Source of the DNA: JBBQKG01 sp038326655
GTDB taxonomy: Bacteria > Actinomycetota > Thermoleophilia > Solirubrobacterales > JBBDJG01
DNA: 64,000 nt
Direction of reading: 5' to 3'
NCBI GenBank assembly: GCA_038326655.1
Contig: JBBQKG010000007.1
Span: 1-64,000 of the forward strand
Shown here: in pieces, positions 37,790 through 45,438 of the stretch
How the letters are laid out: every line of letters begins with the position of its first letter
How positions within the stretch are numbered: position 1 is the stretch's first letter
Notes under the pieces: model-generated
Told to the model about the DNA's origin: nothing
Database searches by the model: none
The model's input: only the letters and a program-made list of their open reading frames with translations
Translations under genes and position numbers: made by a program

Positions 37790-38757
37790 GCTGGTTGCTC
37801 CACCGCGGGCGCTGGAGACCCTGCGCGCGGACCGTCGTCGGGCGCCGCCGAGAGCAGCTCGTAGAGGATCGCCATGCGCACCACCACACCGCTTGCGACC
37901 TGATCGGCGATCAGCGTCTGAGGCGAGTCGGTGACCTCGGCCGACAGCTCGACCCCGCGGTTGACCGGCCCCGGGTGCATGAGCAGCTGGCCGGGCTGGA
38001 GGCGGCGCGAGTCGATCTGGAAGCACGAGACGTACTCGCGCACGGAGGGGATGAAGTAGCCGTGGTCGCGGTCGGGGCTCCGGTCCATGCGCTCCTGCTG
38101 CATCCGCAGCGCATAGATCACGTCGGCCTCGCCGAGCCGCTCGAGGTCATAGGCGATCTCGCAGCCGAGCGTCTCGAAGTCCCGGGGGATCAGGGTCGGC
38201 GGTCCGGCGACCGTCACGCGGGCGCCCATGCGCGTGAAGGCGAGCACGTTGGAGCGCGCGACGCGGCTGTGCATCACGTCGCCCACGATCCAGATCTCGA
38301 TCCCCTCGAGGCTCCCGGTGCGGCGGCGCAGCGTGAACAAGTCGAGCAGCGCCTGGCTCGGGTGCTCGTGCTTGCCGTCACCCGCATTCACGACCGACGC
38401 AGACGAGTTCCGGGCGACGATCTCGGCGGCCCCGGCCCACGGAGACCGGATCACGATCGCGGCCGGATCGTAAGCGGACAGCGTCGCGACCGTGTCCTTC
38501 AGCGATTCTCCCTTGTCCACCGACGAGCCGGCCGAACGGATGCTGATCAGGTCGGCGGAGAGGCGCTTGGCGGCCAGCTCGAACGAAGAGCTCGTGCGCG
38601 TGCTGGCCTCGTAGAAGAGGTTGACGACGGTCCGCCCCCGCAGCGTCGGCACCTTCTTGATGTCGCGATCGGCGACCTCCGCGAAGCTGTCGGCGATCGC
38701 AAGGATCCGCTCGATGTCGGCGCGACTGAGGTCGGCGATCGTCAGCAGATGCTTCAT
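37786..38757 (-). CDS. pyrB: aspartate carbamoyltransferase catalytic subunit
   Basis: 323 residues from ATG 38757 (overlaps the pyrR stop). Carbamoyl-phosphate motif STRTSSSFE, HPSQALLDLFTL, GDVMHSRVARSN, and LMHPGPVNRGVE all match ATCase. It commits carbamoyl phosphate to pyrimidines. No pyrI regulatory subunit is present; control is likely through PyrR. A Pro/Ala-rich tail of about 20 residues follows the core. Confidence 0.95.
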   Translation of the reverse strand: MKHLLTIADLSRADIERILAIADSFAEVADRDIKKVPTLRGRTVVNLFYEASTRTSSSFELAAKRLSADLISIRSAGSSVDKGESLKDTVATLSAYDPAAIVIRSPWAGAAEIVARNSSASVVNAGDGKHEHPSQALLDLFTLRRRTGSLEGIEIWIVGDVMHSRVARSNVLAFTRMGARVTVAGPPTLIPRDFETLGCEIAYDLERLGEADVIYALRMQQERMDRSPDRDHGYFIPSVREYVSCFQIDSRRLQPGQLLMHPGPVNRGVELSAEVTDSPQTLIADQVASGVVVRMAILYELLSAAPDDGPRAGSPAPAVEQPA

Positions 38758-39335
38758 GAGGGGGGGCCCTCTGTCAACCCGACCGTCGGCTTGCCGACGG
38801 TCGGCAGTTGTTCCACTTCGACCTCGTCCACGCCGTCCTCCTCCTCGAGGCGCACGTAGACCCGCTCCGAGCGCGCGGTCGGCAGGTTCTTCCCGACGTA
38901 GTCCGGGCGGATCGGGAGCTCCCGGTGGCCGCGGTCGACGAGCACCGCGAGCTGCACGCACGCGGGGCGCCCGTAGTCGAAGAGCGCCTCGATTCCCGCC
39001 CGCGCCGTCCGTCCGGTGTAGAGCACGTCGTCGACCAGCACGACCGTGGTCTCCTCGAGCGGGAAGTCGATCCGCGAGGAGTTGACCACCGGCTGGCTCG
39101 CCGGGCGCCGCGCGCCGACGTCGTCCCGGTAGAAGCTGATGTCGATCTCGCCCAGCGGCACCGGCCGGCCGAGCAGCTCCTCGATCATGGCCCGAAGCCG
39201 GCGTGCCATCAACGCGCCACGCGTGTGTATGCCGACCAGCGCGATCGGCCGATCGCCGTTTCGCTCGACGATCTCGTGCGCGACGCGCAGCAGCGTTCGA
39301 CGTAGGTCCTCGCGGTCGAGGACGGCATGACTCAA
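38754..39335 (-). CDS. pyrR: bifunctional pyr operon regulator / uracil phosphoribosyltransferase
   Basis: 193 residues, TTG start 39335 with GGAAGGGG upstream. The PRPP loop TTVVLVDDVLYTGRTARAG and the N-terminal REDLRRTLLRVAHEIVERN are diagnostic. PyrR binds UMP/UTP and the pyr leader RNA. The usual protein ends near VRLEEEDGVDEVEVE; here about 19 further residues follow, encoded partly by a palindrome (38779-38804). The leader carries a PyrR-binding RNA overlapping the ribosome site. Confidence 0.94.
   Translation of the reverse strand: MSHAVLDREDLRRTLLRVAHEIVERNGDRPIALVGIHTRGALMARRLRAMIEELLGRPVPLGEIDISFYRDDVGARRPASQPVVNSSRIDFPLEETTVVLVDDVLYTGRTARAGIEALFDYGRPACVQLAVLVDRGHRELPIRPDYVGKNLPTARSERVYVRLEEEDGVDEVEVEQLPTVGKPTVGLTEGPPS
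38779..38804. repeat. 26-base perfect palindrome inside the pyrR 3' coding end
   Basis: Arms CCGACCGTCGGC and its exact reverse complement around TT (GCTTGC centre), the same layout as the carA palindrome. It encodes PTVGKPTVG in the extra C-terminal tail of PyrR, about 22 bases before the pyrB start. Confidence 0.75.
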
Positions 39336-39342
39336 GTTGCGT

Positions 39343-39380
39343 GCCCCTTCCTAGCCTCGCAGGACCGGATTAAAGGAACC
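39343..39380 (-). promoter_or_regulatory. PyrR-binding RNA element upstream of pyrR
   Basis: The minus-strand leader contains TTTAATCCGGTCCTGCGAGG followed by CTAGGAAGGGG, matching the PyrR-binding loop of pyr leaders (UUUAA, then a hairpin with UCC-purine-GAGG-CU, then GGAAGG). The 3' part overlaps the Shine-Dalgarno of pyrR, so PyrR-UMP binding would hide the ribosome site: translational repression, as described for mycobacterial pyr operons, rather than termination. No terminator is seen here. A TACACT box at 39390-39395 is a possible -10. Confidence 0.75.
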
Positions 39381-39424
39381 GACAGGGCGAGTGTAACAGC
39401 GGTGCCCGACGAGCCGGCGCGGGC

Positions 39425-40405
39425 TCAGCTCTCCTGTGAGACCGCCTCGGTGTGCGCGCGCTCGCGGTGCTCGCGAAGGCTCATCAACGCCGGCGCGCCA
39501 CGCTCGCGATAGGGAACCTCGACCACGTCGAAGTCGCGCGGCACCACGACCGGATCGAAGACCGCTCGGGCCTCCTTCTCTATCACCGGCGCGAAGTAGC
39601 GCGACGACAGGTGCGTGAGCGCGAGCAGCGACACGTCCGCGGCGCGCGCGATCTCGGCCGCCTGGCGCGCGGTCGAATGCCCCGTCTGCCGCGCCCGGTC
39701 GGCCTCCTCTTCGGCGAACGTGCTCTCGTGTACCAGCAGCTCGGCGCCGGCGGCCACCACGACGGTCGAGTCGCAGGGCTCCGTGTCTCCGGTGAACACG
39801 AGCTTGCGCCCCGGGCGCGGATCGCCCATCACGTCGCCCGGCTGGACCGTCCGGCCGGGCGCCTCGACCGGTGAGCCGCGCTGCAGCAGTCCGAACTGCG
39901 GGCCGGGCTCGACCCCGAGCTCGCGCGCGCGCTCGGGGTCGAAGCGGCCCGGCCGGTCGTCCTCGACAAGCGCATAGCCGAGCGCCTCGGCCCGGTGTGC
40001 GACCGCGTACGCGCCGACGCGGTAGCCGTCGAGCTCGACCGCCTCACTGGGCGCGAGCTCCCGGAGCCGGACCTCGTAGGTGAGCTTGCCGTAGATGCGG
40101 CGCAGGTCCGTCATGAGGGCCTGCAGTCCGCGCGGACCGTGGATCGTGAGCGGTGCCGTCCGGCCGCGGAGCGCGAAGGTCTTCATCATTCCGGGCAGAC
40201 CCAGGAAATGGTCGGCGTGAAAGTGCGTCAGGAAGACGTGCTCGACGTCCGGGAGGCCGACCGAGCGCAGCAGCTGGCGCTGCGTCCCCTCCCCGCAGTC
40301 GATCAGGAGGCGGTCTCCGCCGCGGCGGATCAGCAGGCTTGCCGGTGCTCGCTGGACGGTCGGCATCGAGCCGGCCGTGCCGAGAAACAGAACGGAGAGG
40401 TCCAT
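39425..40405 (-). CDS. rnz: ribonuclease Z
   Basis: 326 residues. Zinc motif LTHFHADHFLGLPG, LLIDCGEGTQRQL near the N terminus, FTGDTEPCD and HSTARQAAEIA with LTHLSSRY at the C terminus follow the short-form tRNase Z pattern. It removes the 3' trailer of tRNA precursors. This fits the genome because the tRNA-Arg gene nearby does not encode CCA. It ends 89 bases before pyrR and may share its transcription. Confidence 0.93.
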   Translation of the reverse strand: MDLSVLFLGTAGSMPTVQRAPASLLIRRGGDRLLIDCGEGTQRQLLRSVGLPDVEHVFLTHFHADHFLGLPGMMKTFALRGRTAPLTIHGPRGLQALMTDLRRIYGKLTYEVRLRELAPSEAVELDGYRVGAYAVAHRAEALGYALVEDDRPGRFDPERARELGVEPGPQFGLLQRGSPVEAPGRTVQPGDVMGDPRPGRKLVFTGDTEPCDSTVVVAAGAELLVHESTFAEEEADRARQTGHSTARQAAEIARAADVSLLALTHLSSRYFAPVIEKEARAVFDPVVVPRDFDVVEVPYRERGAPALMSLREHRERAHTEAVSQES

Positions 40406-40454
40406 CGCACGCCCTATCTTCGCGAAACCGGCGGCGCCCGCGGCGCGCGGCGGG

Positions 40455-42209
40455 CTAGTGACAGTCCGCTGAGCCGGAATCCGTGAAGGCCGTCGTGTCG
40501 CCGGCTTCCTTCACGAATTGCCAGTCGTACTTCTGGGCGTAGAGCGTCAGTTTCAGGACGCCGAAGCTGCCTGGGTGGCGCACCTCGGCGGTCGTGCCCT
40601 GCGGAGTGGTGAAGCTCTTGCCGCCGGTGCCGACGATGAACTCACGGAGGCCGTTGTCCGGATCGGCCGTACCGTCGGCGGTCGCGGGCGCAAAGCGCTG
40701 GTAGCTGTGGTCGTTGCCGTTCAGGATCAACTCCGAGCCTGCGTCGTACAGGTCCTGCCAGAGCACGCCGGTCGAGCCCTGCTCGTCGGCCACGTGCGGA
40801 CCGTCGGTGAAGTGCGGGAAGTGCCAGAAGGCGAGCGTGCATCTGTTGCCGCGGTGCCGGTAGAGGTCTCCCTTAAGCCACTGCTCCTGCTCGGAGCCGG
40901 CCGCGCAGCTGACGACGTTGCAGTTCGAGTTGAGCGACACGATGTGCCACGACCCGAGGTCGAAGGAGTAGTAGCCCTTCGCGGGGTCGCCGGCCGCCGC
41001 ACCGAAGTAGCCGAAGTAGCCGCTCGCGCCCGGGTCCCCGTACTCGTGGTCGCCAGGGGTCGGATGGGTGATCGCCTTGAACCGGCCCCAGGTCGGGTCA
41101 TAGGAGGTCGTGAAGCTCGCAAGCGTGCCGTCCTCGTACTGCTCGTCGCCGAGCGTCAGCACCGCGTCGGAGCCCGCGAGCAGATCCGAGGTGAACCGCT
41201 GGTGGCACGCGTCTGCGACGCCGTCCCCGTTGTTGAAGAAGACATCGGCCGGATCGCAGGCGATGTCCCCCGCCGCGGACACGACCGACTCGGGGATCGC
41301 CTTGTGCAGCCGGTTGGCCCAGATGCCCGTGCACGGGCGCGGAGTCGGCGCGAGGCAGGTCGGATGGACCCAGGAGGTCGCGGCCTCGACCGCGCTGCCC
41401 TCGTCCCACTGGTTCCAGGTCGTGACGAGCTGCAGCGGCTCGTGCGAGGCGAACATGTTCTCGATCGCGGTGTCCCAGGCCGGAACGCTCAGCCGCGATG
41501 CGCTTCCGGGGCTGATCGCGTACGAGCTGCCCGGCGCGTGCGACTCGGCCACCCCGGGCGCGTAGTCGTGCCAGGCGTCGGGCTGCGCCGCGCAGCCGGC
41601 GTAGCCGTCCACGGTCTCGAGCACCAGGTAGAAGTCGAGTGTGTTTGCGTCCTGCCAACGCTGCGCCATGTCGCAGCCGTCGGCGGCGCCGGAGCGCACG
41701 AACACGACCGGCCGCCCGTCGATTCGGAGGTACTGCGGCTGAGCTGCGTACCGCGCGCCGATGTAGGCGAGGTCCGACTCGATCTGGGCGACGCTCGGGT
41801 CCTGCGACGCCTCCGGCTGGTAGAAGAGCGACCACTTGAACGGGCTGTTCCCGGTCGCCTGCAGGATCGCCGAGATCGGCGAGTCCGTGGCCGAGCCCTG
41901 CCCGCCCCAGGAGGCGATCGCGGCATTCAGCCGCGCGTATTGCATCCACGTGACCTCCTGCGCGACGGTCGCCGCGACGGCGGAGTCGTACCGGCCGAGC
42001 AGCGGCTCGTCGGCGAGCGCGCCGGACGGCCACGCGTCGGCCGTCCACGGGTAGTAGAAGGCAGCCCGAACCGGAGCCGTCCCGGTGGCCGCGCCGGCGG
42101 GCGCGGCTGCGAGGCCGCTGAGGCAGAGCGCAAGCGCCAGCAAAGCGAGAAGAAGCGCCCGGCCATGCGTGCTGTCGCTAAAGGTCATCCGTGATGCTGC
42201 TGTCTCCAC
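40455..42209 (-). CDS. secreted two-domain enzyme: GH99-like glycosidase domain fused to metallophosphoesterase
   Basis: 584 residues, GTG 42209 after a GGGGGG block. Signal peptide: hydrophobic 19-33, cleavage after PAGA (about 40). Residues 46-300 resemble GH99/endo-alpha-mannosidase-type proteins (AAFYYPWTADAW, WSLFYQPEAS, TTWNQWDEG). Residues 310-580 are a calcineurin-like phosphoesterase of the alkaline/purple acid type: Asp315 in AGDIACD, Asp355 in LGDEQYEDG, Asp387-His388-Glu389 in PGDHEY, His463/His466 in FWHFPHF, NGNDHSYQRF. In GH99 the catalytic pair falls in the motif NEWxEG; here the first Glu is Gln267 (NQWDEG), so glycosidase activity is doubtful. The pairing suggests action on an extracellular phosphorylated glycan, which is inference. 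Confidence 0.78.
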   Translation of the reverse strand: METAASRMTFSDSTHGRALLLALLALALCLSGLAAAPAGAATGTAPVRAAFYYPWTADAWPSGALADEPLLGRYDSAVAATVAQEVTWMQYARLNAAIASWGGQGSATDSPISAILQATGNSPFKWSLFYQPEASQDPSVAQIESDLAYIGARYAAQPQYLRIDGRPVVFVRSGAADGCDMAQRWQDANTLDFYLVLETVDGYAGCAAQPDAWHDYAPGVAESHAPGSSYAISPGSASRLSVPAWDTAIENMFASHEPLQLVTTWNQWDEGSAVEAATSWVHPTCLAPTPRPCTGIWANRLHKAIPESVVSAAGDIACDPADVFFNNGDGVADACHQRFTSDLLAGSDAVLTLGDEQYEDGTLASFTTSYDPTWGRFKAITHPTPGDHEYGDPGASGYFGYFGAAAGDPAKGYYSFDLGSWHIVSLNSNCNVVSCAAGSEQEQWLKGDLYRHRGNRCTLAFWHFPHFTDGPHVADEQGSTGVLWQDLYDAGSELILNGNDHSYQRFAPATADGTADPDNGLREFIVGTGGKSFTTPQGTTAEVRHPGSFGVLKLTLYAQKYDWQFVKEAGDTTAFTDSGSADCH

Positions 42210-42330
42210 AGGAACCCCCCTGGCCGGGAGCTCGCAGGTTCCGAAAGTACCAGATTGCAGGGAAACCGCAACTTAATGCGGCGCTGGGCGAACCGAGGCA
42301 GCCCGCTTTCCCCTCTAGACTGCAGCCTGA

Positions 42331-42403
<73 letters not shown>

Positions 42404-42554
42404 TGGGTTCCGCTGACGGGTCGTGCTGCCGAGCTTCATCCTCCGCTCACGCACTGCCCGAAGTTCCGGTAGCGCTGACCGAATCGGTCGCCCAGGAAGA
42501 CCTGCTCGGCCTTGCAGCACGGTCGGCAAGACGTCCCCTCGATCGCCGAAGCGC

Positions 42555-43313
42555 TCAGTCGCGCAGGCGCTCGAGCGCCTCCGCGGCCTTGCGCTCGCGC
42601 TCGGCGGCGTGCTCGGCGCTGCGCTTCGCCCGGCCCAGCTCGCGCTCCGCATTGCGAACGGCGCGCGAGGCGGACTCGACCGCTTCACGAGCCTCACGCG
42701 CCGCCGCGCGTGCGGTCTCGAGCCTGGCCTCCGCGGCCTCGGTGCGCTTGCGTGCCGGCGGCTGCTTCGCGGCGGAGCGCTTTCCCCGTGGGGCCGGCGC
42801 CCCACCGAGGCCGAGCCCGATCGCCTGCCGCCCCCGCGTCAGCCGCCCCTCGACGACCTCCGCGGCCGCCTGCTCGTCGAGCGCCGCCGCATGGAGGGTC
42901 TCGGCGACGTCGTCGAGCGGGCCCTCGCCGGCCGCCGTCCCACGCTCGCGGAGCAGGGCCCGCGCCTCGCCGGTGAGCCCCCGCACCAGCGCGCGCTCCC
43001 TGGCCGACAGATCGCGCACATCGCCGCCCGCTTTCTCGTTGCCCCCCACGAGTCGCTTCTGCGCGTCGCGCAGCTCGCGTCCGACCGCGATCAGGTCGCC
43101 CAGCCCTCCGCCGCTGCCGCGAGCGAGCTGGTTCATCGCCCAGGCCGGCGCCGTGGGCTTGCGCAGTCCCTTCACGCGCTCGGCCGCCTCGCGGCGGCCC
43201 TCGGCGCGAAGCTTTTTCGCGGCCGCATCCCGGGCGGCCGTGAACTGGTCCAGCGGCAGGCCGTAGAGGCGGTCGATTTCGGCTTCGGGTGGGGCGTTTC
43301 TTGCGCGGGACAA
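42555..43313 (-). CDS. conserved actinobacterial hypothetical protein, charged and coiled-coil
   Basis: 252 residues, TTG start. The N-terminal third (IDRLYGLPLDQFTAARDAAAKKL, GRREAAERVKGLRKPTAPAW, NQLARG) resembles a recurrent actinobacterial family of unknown function. The middle has ERALVRGLTGEARALL; the last 80 residues are an Ala/Arg/Glu coiled coil (ARAAAREAREAVESASRAV). No signal peptide, membrane segment or catalytic motif is visible. It stands alone, divergent from the small membrane gene at 43488, with a hairpin-rich gap between them. The function is not recognised. Confidence 0.7.
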   Translation of the reverse strand: MSRARNAPPEAEIDRLYGLPLDQFTAARDAAAKKLRAEGRREAAERVKGLRKPTAPAWAMNQLARGSGGGLGDLIAVGRELRDAQKRLVGGNEKAGGDVRDLSARERALVRGLTGEARALLRERGTAAGEGPLDDVAETLHAAALDEQAAAEVVEGRLTRGRQAIGLGLGGAPAPRGKRSAAKQPPARKRTEAAEARLETARAAAREAREAVESASRAVRNAERELGRAKRSAEHAAERERKAAEALERLRD

Positions 43314-43380
43314 ATTTTCGATCGTCGTGGTTTAAGGATCCTCGCGGCCGGGGAAACCGCGCCTACAATCTCTCAGTGCG

Positions 43381-43441
43381 CCTCTGCTTGCAGAGGCGAC
43401 CATCCGTCTTGAAGCGCCCGGTCATCGATCGGGCGCTTCGA
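43381..43441 (+). ncRNA. two perfect hairpins, candidate small RNA or structured leader
   Basis: Hairpin A (43381-43400) has arms CGCCTCTG/CAGAGGCG closed by a CTTG tetraloop. Hairpin B (43413-43441) has arms GAAGCGCCCG and its exact complement around a 9-base loop. TACAAT at 43364-43369 could be a -10 about ten bases upstream of hairpin A. There is no U run after B. It may be an independent RNA, a leader of the 43488 gene, or a palindromic element. Treat as a candidate. Confidence 0.35.
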
Positions 43442-43473
43442 GTTCCGGGACCGGAAAAGACTGCCGGGTCGCG

Positions 43474-43479
43474 TATATT
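43474..43479 (+). promoter_or_regulatory. -10 box before the leaderless small gene
   Basis: TATATT, preceded by GCG, eight bases before the GTG at 43488. The spacing is identical to mihF. No clear -35. No Shine-Dalgarno precedes the GTG. Confidence 0.5.
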
Positions 43480-43487
43480 TCCCGGCC

Positions 43488-43655
43488 GTGGGCCTCCTCA
43501 TCACATTCGCCGTCGCGGTGATCGCCAGCGTGGCCGGGATCGGCGCGGTGCTGGCCGGCGGCGGCACGACGCAACTCGTGGTGGCGCTCGCGATCCACAT
43601 CGTGGGCACGATCGTCGCGCTCGGCGCCGTCATGGCCGCGCTCGACGCGGGCTAG
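43488..43655 (+). CDS. 55-residue hydrophobic membrane peptide
   Basis: GTG 43488 to TAG 43655. It encodes two short membrane spans (LLITFAVAVIASVAGIGAVL and LVVALAIHIVGTIVALGAV) joined by GGGTTQ, with a short tail LDAG. A TATATT box eight bases upstream implies a leaderless mRNA. The composition (no Pro/Arg excess, strong third-position GC) and hydrophobic pattern argue that it is coding. Its stop shares a CTAG with the stop of the convergent HAD gene. Function unknown; small two-span peptides of this sort are widespread and uncharacterised. Confidence 0.65.
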   Translation: MGLLITFAVAVIASVAGIGAVLAGGGTTQLVVALAIHIVGTIVALGAVMAALDAG

Positions 43656-44314
43656 CCCCCGGCCCGCAAGGGCGTTTCGTCGAGCCTGCCGAGCAGCGCC
43701 TCGATCGACTCGAACACCGCGCACGCGCCGGCGGTCCGAAGCTCCTGCTCGGAGAACCCACCGGTGAGCAGCGCGATCGTCTCGACGCCGCAGCGCTTCG
43801 CCGCCTCGCAGTCCCAGGTCGAGTCACCCACCATCAGGGCCTCTCCCCCGCCTGCTTTCTTCTTCGCGGCGGCGATCAGGTCGGGATGGGGCTTGGTGCG
43901 CTCGACGTCCGCAGACGTGGTCCAGTCATCGACGATCTGGCGCGCGTCCAGCAGGTCGAGATAGTGCTCGACCTCCTGGGACTTGGCGGAGCTGGCCAGC
44001 ACGACCGGGTGCCCGTCGTCGTGCAAACGCTCGATCAGGTCGCGCGCGGCACGGAACGGCCTCACCTCGTCGATCAGCTCCATGTAGAGCTCGCCCTCCG
44101 TCTCCCGCACGGCGTCGCCGTGCGCGCGCTCGCCCTCCTCGCCGCAGAGCGCGCTCACGAGCTGGTCCCCGCCCATGCCCATGTGCCGGTGGATCCGCCA
44201 GACCGGCAGCACGATGTCGTGTCGCAGGAAGGCGCGGTACCAGGCGATCGCGTGTTGATAGTTCGTGTCGACGAGCGTTCCGTCGACGTCGAGAATCGCG
44301 GTCACGGTAGGCAT
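43652..44314 (-). CDS. HAD-superfamily phosphatase (phosphoglycolate-phosphatase-like)
   Basis: 220 residues. HAD motif I is ILDVDGTLVDT (Asp9, Asp11), motif II LASSAK, motif III Lys in RTKPHPD, motif IV VGDSTWDCEAA. The helical cap between I and II makes it a subclass I phosphatase similar to Gph or beta-phosphoglucomutase relatives. The substrate cannot be told from sequence. The stop codon lies in a CTAG shared with the convergent small gene. Confidence 0.85.
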   Translation of the reverse strand: MPTVTAILDVDGTLVDTNYQHAIAWYRAFLRHDIVLPVWRIHRHMGMGGDQLVSALCGEEGERAHGDAVRETEGELYMELIDEVRPFRAARDLIERLHDDGHPVVLASSAKSQEVEHYLDLLDARQIVDDWTTSADVERTKPHPDLIAAAKKKAGGGEALMVGDSTWDCEAAKRCGVETIALLTGGFSEQELRTAGACAVFESIEALLGRLDETPLRAGG

Positions 44315-44402
44315 CGAGCCTCCTTCTACCCGTTTGTCGCCTGTTTTGCCTTGTTCGCCACTTGGGTAATAGACCGAGTGTCATCCCGAGAAAGGAACTC
44401 CC

Positions 44403-44696
44403 ATGTGGGCTGGTTCAGTCGGCCTGATCGTTGCACTTCTGGTGATACTGCTGCTGGCGCTGGGGCTCTCGGTGATCATCGCGGCGCCGATCATCGCGGC
44501 GCCGTTCTTCATCGTCGGATTCGGCGCCTTCCTGGTCTGGCGCGGTAGGCAGCGAAGCCGCGCGAGGTTCGGTGAGGGCTACGGCGCCCGCGTGCCGACC
44601 ACGGAGGAAACCGCGCCCGACCCGGTCGCCGACTCCGGCGTGACGGACGCCGCGCGGGCCCGCAGCGACGCGGCCACGCGTGAGAAGGCCGTCTGA
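44403..44696 (+). CDS. small two-span membrane protein
   Basis: 97 residues, ATG with GAAAGGA at good distance. Two adjoining membrane segments (about 5-27 and 29-48, GLIVALLVILLLALGLSVII and APIIAAPFFIVGFGAFLVW) are followed by a basic stretch RGRQRSRAR and an acidic, disordered C-terminal half. It was not recognised as a named family. The downstream DUF72 gene overlaps its end by 17 bases. Confidence 0.65.
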   Translation: MWAGSVGLIVALLVILLLALGLSVIIAAPIIAAPFFIVGFGAFLVWRGRQRSRARFGEGYGARVPTTEETAPDPVADSGVTDAARARSDAATREKAV

Positions 44697-45438
44697 GGGC
44701 CGCCTGAAGACCGTCCGCGTCGGCTGCTCGGGCTGGAACTACGCCCACTGGCGCGAGCTCGTCTATCCGAAAGGGCTGCCGCCGGGGCGCTGGCTTGCCT
44801 ACTACGCGACGCTGTTCGACACGGTTGAGGTCAACACCACCTTCTATCGGCTGCCCGCCCGGCCGGCGGTGGAAGGCTGGGCACGCCAAAGCCCGCCCGG
44901 CTTTCTGTTCGCCGTCAAGGCGAGCCGGTACCTGACTCACATCAAGCGGCTCACCGACATGCGCGCCGGCGTGGCGCGCTTCTACGAGCGCATCGAGCCG
45001 CTGCTCGAGGCGGGGAAGCTCGGGCCGGTGCTGTGGCAGCTGCCGGGGAACTTTCGCCGCGATGACGAGCGCCTCGAGGCCGCGCTCGACGCATTGCCCG
45101 AGGGCCGCCACGCCTTCGAGTTCCGTCACGAGAGCTGGTTCACGCCCGAGGTCTACGAGCTGTTGCGCAGCAGGGCCGTCGCACTCGTGATCGGGGACAC
45201 GCCTGAGCGCCCGTTCCAGACGCACGAGCAGACCGCGGACTGGACCTTCTTGCGCTTCCATTACGGATCGCGGGGCCGCAACGGCAACTACTCGCAGCGA
45301 GAACTCGACGCGTGGGCGGCGCGCATCGCAAAGTGGCGGCGAAGCATCGACGTCTACGCGTACTTCAACAACGACTGGAACGGCTACGCCGTGCGCAACG
45401 GGCTCTACCTGAAACGCGCGCTAGCCGAGTTGGGGTAA
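44680..45438 (+). CDS. DUF72 (YecE-like) protein
   Basis: 252 residues. DUF72 signatures: VRVGCSGWNYAHWRE, VEVNTTFYRLP, FLFAVKASRYLTHIKRL, LWQLPGNFRRD, AFEFRHESWF, FLRFHYGSRG and YAYFNND near the end. The fold is a TIM barrel and the function is unresolved. The GTG at 44680 lies inside the previous gene; a later non-standard start near 44704 is possible. The 3' end overlaps the convergent polymerase gene by 18 bases. Confidence 0.85.
   Translation: MRRPSEGRLKTVRVGCSGWNYAHWRELVYPKGLPPGRWLAYYATLFDTVEVNTTFYRLPARPAVEGWARQSPPGFLFAVKASRYLTHIKRLTDMRAGVARFYERIEPLLEAGKLGPVLWQLPGNFRRDDERLEAALDALPEGRHAFEFRHESWFTPEVYELLRSRAVALVIGDTPERPFQTHEQTADWTFLRFHYGSRGRNGNYSQRELDAWAARIAKWRRSIDVYAYFNNDWNGYAVRNGLYLKRALAELG

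Noticed and set aside
35880..37889. 669-codon minus frame as an extended isochorismatase protein
   Set aside because: The upstream part is an out-of-frame read of pyrC, low in complexity; the true start is GTG 36416 coupled to the pyrC stop.
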